This document shows positions 1 to 5,933 of a stretch of 7,236 nucleotides of DNA, one piece after another. This DNA comes from Candidatus Thalassarchaeaceae archaeon (GTDB lineage: Archaea > Thermoplasmatota > Poseidoniia > Poseidoniales > Thalassarchaeaceae). Below the pieces are notes generated by a model that made no database searches, was not told the DNA's origin, and saw nothing but the letters and a program-made list of their open reading frames with translations. The stretch's first letter is position 1; the number at the start of each line of letters is the position of its first letter. Both the position numbers and the translations under genes were made by a program. The stretch lies in NCBI GenBank assembly GCA_013330385.1, contig DUIL01000132.1:1-7236 (forward strand), in the 5' to 3' direction.

Positions 1-522
1 TATCCCGTCCTTCCGTGGCTTGCATTTGTTCTCCTAGGATCTCTAATTAGTGATTTAGAAAACACCTCTAAGCAACGCGATAGTATGATAGTTCTAGGGT
101 TTGCAATTACTACTGGAACTATTGCTTATTCAGCCTACAATAATATGGATTGGGCACTAACTGAAGGAGATGCTGTGCTTACATTCTTCCCAGCAACTAT
201 GGCTTTCATTATCGTCGCATCAACATTTGTTCTATTAGCAGAGAAGTTACTCTCAGCATATTCATCCACTGGAAGTGAGAAACTATCTTTCTTGGAGCCA
301 GCAGGGAAATTGACTTTGACCATATACATCTCTCATTTCGCAGTTTTAGGCGTTGCAGCGATATACATGGAAGGCGAGCCCCGCTTAGAATTAATTCCAG
401 CCTTCTTAGTCACAATCGGGCACACACTAATTTGGATACCTTTGGCAATAGCACACCAGAAATATATCCCTGAAATTTCCTTTGAAAGTTTACTGAGAAA
501 AATCAGTCAGTCGTCAAGATAA
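1..522 (+). CDS. C-terminal part of a polytopic membrane acyltransferase-like protein (DUF418 / HGSNAT-like), 5' end outside window
   Basis: The frame is open from base 1, so the gene begins upstream; the visible part is 173 residues ending in TAA at 520-522. An internal ATG at 85 is not needed as a start, because the reading frame and membrane character continue before it. About five hydrophobic segments are visible (roughly residues 4-16, 29-46, 60-80, 104-122 and 132-150). The first residues (PVLPWLAFVLLG) and the segment 'GKLTLTIYISH' near residue 100, followed by a final helix and 'PEISFESLLRKIS', resemble the 'fPwlgfvllG', 'GrlaLTnYl' and 'GPlEwllR' signatures of DUF418/YeiB and heparan-glucosaminide N-acetyltransferase-like membrane proteins. 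Those families are thought to move acyl groups onto cell-envelope or exported molecules; the substrate here cannot be read from the sequence. The gene converges on, and overlaps by 16 nt, the minus-strand M60 gene. Alternative: another acyltransferase-3-type membrane protein. The membrane protein call is firm; the family call is moderate. Confidence 0.65.
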   Translation, partial: YPVLPWLAFVLLGSLISDLENTSKQRDSMIVLGFAITTGTIAYSAYNNMDWALTEGDAVLTFFPATMAFIIVASTFVLLAEKLLSAYSSTGSEKLSFLEPAGKLTLTIYISHFAVLGVAAIYMEGEPRLELIPAFLVTIGHTLIWIPLAIAHQKYIPEISFESLLRKISQSSR

Positions 523-3500
523 TCTGTGGTCCAAGAAATAGGCCCGAACCATACCGAACTCTCTTCGTTTGAGGCCTGTATTCGGCCGTAGTAAGTGGTT
601 CCACAGCAAGTCAATCCAGTAACAGTCTGTGAGTGATTGCCGACTGTTGTACTCCCAAAGTTTGTGCTGTCACTCCACCCTGAAGTCTGGTTACCCATGT
701 CAGTTGTACCGTAATAGAATGTCAGAGTTGTATTCGTTCCATTATCGTAAGTATCCCATGATATAGTAGTAGAAGTGGCATCCGAGGGGTCTGGTGAAGA
801 AAGATTACGGAGAATGGCATCGTAAACGAAATATTCTCCTCGCAGTGGATCATCGACCCAAATTGGAAGATGGGAAAGAGAGTCAAAGGTGTCCTGAGTC
901 AGTGGGAATCCCCAAGCAGCGTGATACGGAGCTAAGTTGTATCCAGTAGCGTTAGAGAGGTGCATTACCCAGGCATTGAACTCCTCCGTATCGCCCACAG
1001 GCACTTCGGCGGAGGGTAAAGTGTAGTAGACAGTGAGGGCCTCTGTAATCGGGTCCCAATCCCATTCTTCCTTGATGATCAGATATGTATCGAGGGCTAT
1101 CCACACAGACCAGTTGGTGATGTTTGAGCCGTCGTCGAAGTAACTGCGCATACGCGAATCTCGCTGTACTGGGTCGACCGCCCCGTGACCCTCTACACCG
1201 ACCAGTTCTTCCATCAAATAGACGCTAGCGAAGTTGCACCCTGTTTCAGTAGTTCCCGGAAGAGTAGAAGGCATCCACTGATGATTATGACCTAACTCAT
1301 GGAACATCCCCCAGTCACCATTCTCGCTCATATAAGATAGATTGACCACGTCATCCACACTTAGGTCGTGTGCCATGAAGGGATATCCAGAGTGCATCCA
1401 TCCTGCAGAAATCTGGACATCGAAAACAGCCCTCTCAACCCTTGGCCATGGCTCATACCCATACAACTCATGCTCCATATAGAGAGCTTCATCCCACCAT
1501 TCCATAAGATCGGTGGGGTTATTCAAATCCCTTATCTCATAACTAGGAACTGACATGATAAAATTGTTTGAGATTAATTCGGTCCATGGTGCTGGATTAT
1601 CTCTCTCAGAAGTGGTCCAAACAAAATCTGTAGTTTCACCCAGAACAAACATCGGAGCTCGCACGGCACCAGATATTGTCAGATCGATTTCACCAAACTC
1701 GGAACCTGCTGGAATGTAGGCATAAATCGTTCCACCAAAGGCGTTGCCAACCTCTGTAGTAGTATTGTCTATCCACCAAGTTCTGTATATTCTAGAGTGA
1801 CGTTTGATGATGTCTTTGCCCCAAAGTCCGTCTGTGTGTGCTCCAATTAGAATCCAGAATCCCAATTCAGAGGTTTCTTCATCCACCGTTATCGTAACCA
1901 CCTCACCCGGAGCAGCATAGAGCCCTGTTGACATCCGTATAGGACTTCTAGCGCCAGAGTAACCAAAATTACTAGGAAGGCCACTTTGTGTTCCATTTAC
2001 GGTAATAGTTCTAGTTATTCTTGTTGCATTTGAAGGCACTTCACCCGGGAATTCTACATGACTAGGATGTACGGGTAACTCAGCGGCAGGAAGGTTCTGA
2101 GTTAGGGCTTCCTCCAGTCTCAGAATCACATCGGCCACTGGATCGGCACCTAGTTCATGACCAGTTGAACTCCACAAGGTGCTGTATGGAATTACCGTCC
2201 ATCCTGTGGAGTTGACCAACTCCCTGAGAGGCGTCCAGAATTCCAAAAAGTCCAGAGGAACCATTACAGTGCAATCGGAAATTGAGGAGTAAGCAATTGC
2301 AGCTTCCTCTTCCGTCAACTCAATTCCGTCGACTCTGTCAGTAAAAATCCCCCTAATTGCATTATGCGGAGTATACATCAAGTGCGGAATTTCGAAGTCT
2401 ATGTCATTGTATCCCCAATCTGAAGAGACCATCAAACCGGTTGTCTGGGAAATCTTGTTTCCAGGGTAATTGTGTGGGACATCACTGTTTGAGTATGACC
2501 AGTACCATGCGTGGCCACCCATTATCACCCCTCCTCCGCCAAGTAGGAACTGCTCTATGGCCAAGTTGTCAGCGTCATCGTGTCCGTTCCAGAACTCATC
2601 CAGCAGGCAATCCACCTGAGAGAGGTCATCGGGAGTTACTGAAAGATGAACGGAATGTCCCTCAGCCCTGAGTTCGTCCTCCCAGTGATCAAATCCAGCG
2701 CCATAGGCCAGACCAACATTTGCCGCCTCTCCACAGACCCACTCTACTGCTCTGAAATTGAATTCGTGATTCTGTGCGACCCAGCTCTCATGTCCGAGAC
2801 CAATCATCTTGCCTCTGCCAACGTGGCTTGCAGCTACGACGGTAGAGTCTGTCGAGTCCCTACCTAGAGGGAACGACCATTTTCCTATGGGCAGTATTAG
2901 TGATGACCACCCCCCCCAATCTGCATCATCCAAGCCACTTAGCAACTCACTCTGATCTGCGCGTAAATCGTGAACTGCAATCCAGATGTTGAGTCCGACT
3001 GAGCCGCCGGTATTGTTGGCCCAGATTGTGAACTCGGTCCAATCTATATTGTGAGTGGGCGTTCCTTCGATACTGCCGTTCGCAATTATCACAAGTCCGT
3101 CGGGAAGCGCAGGTTCAATCTCCCAAGAATCGATTGCTGGACCATTATTTGTCACCTGAATGAATGCGGATTCATTCGAAGCAAAAGCGAATTCGTTTCC
3201 TTCCCAAGAGATTAGATCAGGTGGTGCGCTGGTAATCTTAATTCGAACTGAAGTGTAGGTTGAACCACCTGTGTTGTTAGCCCAAATGTAATGTGTTGAC
3301 CAATCTTGGATTTCTTCGGCTGTTCCAAATATAGTTCCATTATAGACATCAAAACTGAACCCTGAAGGTAGTAAAGGTTCGATATACCAAGAATCAGGTG
3401 TGCCACCAGAATAGGTGGGTTCTATCCAACCAATACTTTGGTCAACCTCTAAGTCAAATTCGTATGGCGTGTATTGAATATTAGAAACAGCGATGTCTGA

Positions 3501-4493
3501 AACACTAATCAAAACTTCAACACTAACAGAACCACCAGTATTTGTTGCTGTAATAAGATAAATTGACAGGGGTTGTACAATATTAGGTGAGCCTCGAATC
3601 GAACCATCTAACTGATGGAGAGTCAGACCGTCAGGCAACGGTGGTTCAACAAACCATGATTCAATGGAACCACCACTCGTGAAAGGTATCTGTTGGAAAT
3701 TATCTCCAATTGTGAGTTGAAATCGGTTCCCACCATAACTCAACCCCATAGGAGGGTCATGCAATACAATAATTCGGATTACAGAGTTAGTCGAACCGCC
3801 TTGGTTAGTCGCGGTAATGGTGTGATTAGAATCGCCCAAATGAGAAGGAGAACCCTCGATTGAGCCATCTTGAAGAAGAATCATACCATGAGGAAGTGGC
3901 GGTTCAACACTCCAGCTTTCAACTACCCCTCCATCTATAGAAGGAGGAGGGAGAGAGCAGAATTTGTCTATCACACAATCAATAGTAGAGGATGAATATC
4001 CGATATTGGAAGGGGGGTTTGAAATAATCTCGATATCTATTGAGGCACTAATTGAACCCATGATATTAGAGGCAACAATAGTGTATCTGATATTCTGAGA
4101 TGGTTCAATTGGAATTCCAGAAATGACACCAGTGTCTCTATCAAATTCAAGACCATCGGGCAAATAAGGATTGATGAGCCAAGTGTCTGGGCCATCACCA
4201 AGGAATGATGGAGTCAAAGCCTGCATCTCATTTGCAACTTGTAGAGTGATAGATTCTTCCCCATAAGTCAGTTCGCTGGGTTTCACCATTTGCCTGCAAG
4301 AATCACCAGTGAATACCTGATCGATACGGCAATCATCTGCAGTAATCGTGTCATCTACACAATCGGGATGGTTAGGTTGCTCGATACAATCAACAGTATC
4401 TGGGAGTTCTTCCTGTTGCTGAAAAATGCCCATGCAACCTGAAGTGAGCATCAGAATTGTAAGCAGAATTGCACCATGAGCCTTAGTGCGCAT
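507..4493 (-). CDS. Secreted multidomain M60-family zinc metallopeptidase lipoprotein with Ig-like repeats
   Basis: Encodes about 1328 residues. I chose the ATG at 4493: AGGTGGTC (4500-4507), which can pair fully with the archaeal anti-Shine-Dalgarno allowing one G-U, lies 6 nt upstream. The in-frame GTG at 4505 has no such site. Residues 1-20 form a lipoprotein signal peptide (positive N-end, LLTILML core, LTSGC, lipid Cys20). A linker with C36, C45, C55 and C66 follows. Five repeats of about 88 residues (roughly 72-507) fit the putative Ig domain He_PIG. Residues about 520-800 contain 'VVAASHVGRGKMIGLGHESW', typical of the N-terminal domain of TCAF-type M60 proteins. About 826-955 fits the M60-like N-domain (stGLYAAPGE, GGTIYAYIP). 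About 960-1216 is the peptidase, with HELGH at 1065-1069 and E1083 as the third ligand (HExxHx13E). About 1230-1328 is fibronectin-III-like. M60 enzymes cleave glycoproteins such as mucins, so this is probably a surface-tethered protease for glycosylated protein; the target is unknown. Both zinc histidines and the catalytic Glu are present. Confidence 0.87.
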   Translation of the reverse strand: MRTKAHGAILLTILMLTSGCMGIFQQQEELPDTVDCIEQPNHPDCVDDTITADDCRIDQVFTGDSCRQMVKPSELTYGEESITLQVANEMQALTPSFLGDGPDTWLINPYLPDGLEFDRDTGVISGIPIEPSQNIRYTIVASNIMGSISASIDIEIISNPPSNIGYSSSTIDCVIDKFCSLPPPSIDGGVVESWSVEPPLPHGMILLQDGSIEGSPSHLGDSNHTITATNQGGSTNSVIRIIVLHDPPMGLSYGGNRFQLTIGDNFQQIPFTSGGSIESWFVEPPLPDGLTLHQLDGSIRGSPNIVQPLSIYLITATNTGGSVSVEVLISVSDIAVSNIQYTPYEFDLEVDQSIGWIEPTYSGGTPDSWYIEPLLPSGFSFDVYNGTIFGTAEEIQDWSTHYIWANNTGGSTYTSVRIKITSAPPDLISWEGNEFAFASNESAFIQVTNNGPAIDSWEIEPALPDGLVIIANGSIEGTPTHNIDWTEFTIWANNTGGSVGLNIWIAVHDLRADQSELLSGLDDADWGGWSSLILPIGKWSFPLGRDSTDSTVVAASHVGRGKMIGLGHESWVAQNHEFNFRAVEWVCGEAANVGLAYGAGFDHWEDELRAEGHSVHLSVTPDDLSQVDCLLDEFWNGHDDADNLAIEQFLLGGGGVIMGGHAWYWSYSNSDVPHNYPGNKISQTTGLMVSSDWGYNDIDFEIPHLMYTPHNAIRGIFTDRVDGIELTEEEAAIAYSSISDCTVMVPLDFLEFWTPLRELVNSTGWTVIPYSTLWSSTGHELGADPVADVILRLEEALTQNLPAAELPVHPSHVEFPGEVPSNATRITRTITVNGTQSGLPSNFGYSGARSPIRMSTGLYAAPGEVVTITVDEETSELGFWILIGAHTDGLWGKDIIKRHSRIYRTWWIDNTTTEVGNAFGGTIYAYIPAGSEFGEIDLTISGAVRAPMFVLGETTDFVWTTSERDNPAPWTELISNNFIMSVPSYEIRDLNNPTDLMEWWDEALYMEHELYGYEPWPRVERAVFDVQISAGWMHSGYPFMAHDLSVDDVVNLSYMSENGDWGMFHELGHNHQWMPSTLPGTTETGCNFASVYLMEELVGVEGHGAVDPVQRDSRMRSYFDDGSNITNWSVWIALDTYLIIKEEWDWDPITEALTVYYTLPSAEVPVGDTEEFNAWVMHLSNATGYNLAPYHAAWGFPLTQDTFDSLSHLPIWVDDPLRGEYFVYDAILRNLSSPDPSDATSTTISWDTYDNGTNTTLTFYYGTTDMGNQTSGWSDSTNFGSTTVGNHSQTVTGLTCCGTTYYGRIQASNEESSVWFGPISWTTDYLDD
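2973..4280 (-). repeat. Five tandem Ig-like (He_PIG) protein repeats within the M60 lipoprotein
   Basis: The N-terminal third of the M60 lipoprotein is five tandem copies of one domain, with the core 'SW.vEP.LP.G......GsI.G.P' recurring every 87-88 residues and each copy ending in 'TATN.GGS' or 'IWANNTGGS'. Copies lie at approximately residues 72-156, 160-243, 247-331, 336-420 and 424-507 (counting from the ATG at 4493). Copies 4 and 5 share the DW-x(4)-IWANNTGGS block. Copy 2 carries an extra Cys pair (C173, C179). The copies have diverged strongly, so this is an old protein-level repeat, not a recent DNA duplication. Such domains usually act as spacers or adhesion/ligand-binding modules and would hold the catalytic part away from the membrane. 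Confidence 0.85.
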
Positions 4494-4498
4494 AGTCC

Positions 4499-4517
4499 CG
4501 ACCACCTATGGTGGTCG
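4499..4517 (-). promoter_or_regulatory. Perfect 8-bp inverted repeat spanning the Shine-Dalgarno of the M60 gene
   Basis: The plus strand reads CGACCACC TAT GGTGGTCG, a perfect dyad with a 3-base centre. In the M60 transcript it gives an 8-bp, GC-rich stem with an AUA loop. The 3' arm contains most of the AGGUGGUC ribosome binding site, which ends 6 nt before the ATG at 4493. Folded, the stem would hide the site; as DNA, the dyad could be a protein operator. No U-tract follows the stem, so an intrinsic terminator is less likely. The dyad and its overlap with the ribosome binding site are seen directly; a regulatory role is inferred. Confidence 0.5.
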
Positions 4518-4544
4518 AATAACTCTATTCCGGAACTGTCCGAA

Positions 4545-5825
4545 TTATAACCCAGGATATGCAGGGCCCTCTTCTAGGCAATAATGCACAGTTTGGAATC
4601 TTGACTTGAACTCTTTAACATCAGCACATACGCTTGCAGCGTCCTCTTTTGAAATCAATGAACGGGCAAAGAAACGGGCAACATCTTGCATTTCATCTAC
4701 ACCCATACCAACTCTAGTCAACTCGGGCACACCAAGTCTCAATCCACTAGGTCCCGACATAGCCTTGGTATCTCCTGGAAGCATATTCATGTTGTCTATG
4801 ATGCCACAATCCTCGAGGCGTTGTGCTGCTCGCATTCCTGCACCAGAATCAGGTCCTCCATGACGAGTTAGTACCTGATGACTTTCTGTGAAGCCACGTT
4901 CTTCGGCTAGTACATCAAATCCTTCGGCAGCTAACCCTGCACCCAATGCCTTCGCGTTCTCCACAATGTCACGAGCATAATCAACACCGTAGGCTTCGAA
5001 CTCAGCTAGGGCAACAACCTTACCAGCCACATGATGAAGATGGTATGAGGAACAAGTGCCTGGAAATATCGAATTGTTTAGTTTCTTGTGAAGAACCTCG
5101 TCTTCCGAATCAGAAAGAACGAATCCACCTTGAGGGCCAGGGAAGGTTTTGTGACTTGAACCAGTCATTACATCCGCACCCTCATGAAGGGGGTCTTGGA
5201 ATTGACCACCGGCAATTAGACCTAGAACATGTGCCCCGTCATACATTACTTTGGCACCAACTTCGTGTGCCGCATCAGATAGTTCCTGCAAGGGTGTAGG
5301 GAATAGGAAGACAGATTGACCAAAAAGAGCCAATTGAGGCTTGGTTTCACGTATTAATTTACATGATGCATCAACATCAGGTTCCATGCGATCTTCATCC
5401 CAAGGATAGGTTACAAGATCAAGCCCTCGTAATCCGACAGCACCCATTCGCGCGTGGGAAATGTGCCCCCCATCGGCGGTTGAAACTGCTGTGATTGTAT
5501 CACCTGGCTTGACTAGTGCCTTCAGAGCGGCAATATTTGACACAGTGCCCGATGTAGATTGTATGTTAGCGAATCGGCAATTGAATACACGCTTGGCGGA
5601 TTCAATGCCGATGCTTTCAATGGTATCAAAATCATCACAACCTTGGTAGTAGCGTTTCCCTGGTAAGCCTTCTGCATATCTTCCATGAAGGTCTGAATTG
5701 ACTGCTTTAGCAACTAAAGGTGAAAGTATGTTTTCACTGGCTATCATTGGTAAAGAATCTCGATAGTGACGGCCAGAAGCATCGACTGCATTTTGAACTG
5801 TATTTGCCTGTTCGTGAGGATTCAT
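4545..5825 (-). CDS. glyA: Serine hydroxymethyltransferase
   Basis: A 426-residue, full-length PLP enzyme of the cytoplasm that interconverts serine and glycine while passing a one-carbon unit to or from a folate-type carrier (tetrahydrofolate, or tetrahydromethanopterin in some archaea; which one is not visible here). Family signatures run in order: 'SENILSP' near residue 30, 'RYAEGLPGKRYYQGCD' (49-64), 'STSGTVSNIAAL' (90-101), 'YDGAHVLGLIAGG' with D196 and H199 contacting the cofactor, 'TGSSHKTFPGPQGG' with Schiff-base Lys226, and 'SGPSGLRLG' with carboxylate-binding Arg363. The 'DGAHVLGLIAGGQFQDPL..GADV' form is typical of archaeal-type GlyA. The ATG at 5825 is favoured because the family N-terminus begins close to it. 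No clear Shine-Dalgarno precedes it, so a leaderless or short-leader mRNA is possible. The gene stops 51 bp before the co-oriented M60 gene and is divergent from the TSP3-protein gene. No key residue appears to be missing. Confidence 0.96.
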   Translation of the reverse strand: MNPHEQANTVQNAVDASGRHYRDSLPMIASENILSPLVAKAVNSDLHGRYAEGLPGKRYYQGCDDFDTIESIGIESAKRVFNCRFANIQSTSGTVSNIAALKALVKPGDTITAVSTADGGHISHARMGAVGLRGLDLVTYPWDEDRMEPDVDASCKLIRETKPQLALFGQSVFLFPTPLQELSDAAHEVGAKVMYDGAHVLGLIAGGQFQDPLHEGADVMTGSSHKTFPGPQGGFVLSDSEDEVLHKKLNNSIFPGTCSSYHLHHVAGKVVALAEFEAYGVDYARDIVENAKALGAGLAAEGFDVLAEERGFTESHQVLTRHGGPDSGAGMRAAQRLEDCGIIDNMNMLPGDTKAMSGPSGLRLGVPELTRVGMGVDEMQDVARFFARSLISKEDAASVCADVKEFKSRFQTVHYCLEEGPAYPGL

Positions 5826-5874
5826 GACAATGGCTCAGGCATTAGGTCAAAGAGGATGTTGGTTGCCCCGCTTC

Positions 5875-5883
5875 ATAAAAAAT
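5875..5883 (-). promoter_or_regulatory. TATA-like element for glyA
   Basis: On the minus strand this reads ATTTTTTAT, the most AT-rich run in the 108-bp divergent intergenic region, about 50 bp before the glyA ATG at 5825. With archaeal TATA-to-start-of-transcription spacing of roughly 25 bp, transcription would begin near 5850 and leave a leader of about 25 nt. The call rests only on composition and spacing. The same tract read on the plus strand (ATAAAAAAT) could instead serve the divergent gene starting at 5934. Confidence 0.35.
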
Positions 5884-5903
5884 CAAGAAATTGTTGGGGT
5901 GAG

Positions 5904-5909
5904 TTATTT
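5904..5909 (+). promoter_or_regulatory. Possible TATA-like element for the TSP3-protein gene
   Basis: TTATTT is centred about 27 bp upstream of the ATG at 5934, the spacing expected if transcription starts at or next to the start codon (leaderless mRNA, common in archaea). No convincing Shine-Dalgarno lies before this ATG, which fits. The element is short and AT-rich hexamers are common, so this is a tentative placement. Confidence 0.28.
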
Positions 5910-5933
5910 CAATCGCCTCGACCTTGGCGGGCC

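Noticed and set aside
498..502. T5 tract (minus strand) just after the M60 stop as a transcription terminator
   Set aside because: Only five T residues and no other support; such runs are frequent in AT-rich sequence, so I did not list it as a feature.
85..522. Independent 145-residue gene starting at the ATG at 85
   Set aside because: The frame is open from base 1 and the preceding 28 codons encode a membrane segment typical of the same family, so the ATG is internal.
2357..2671. Plus-strand open frame of 104 codons opposite the M60 gene
   Set aside because: It lies fully inside the TCAF-like region of the M60 gene in antisense, with Cys/Arg/His-rich, non-protein-like composition.
2973..4280. 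Recent tandem DNA duplication in the Ig-repeat region
   Set aside because: The repeat is clear in protein but the copies share only short stretches of identical DNA, so the duplications are old.
4503..4505. GTG start for the M60 lipoprotein four codons upstream of the ATG
   Set aside because: The GTG lies within the hairpin and overlaps the Shine-Dalgarno that serves the ATG at 4493, and nothing resembling a ribosome binding site lies before it. The signal peptide is complete from the ATG.
4946..5299. Plus-strand open frame of 117 codons opposite glyA
   Set aside because: It is antisense to conserved catalytic motifs of serine hydroxymethyltransferase, with no recognisable content.
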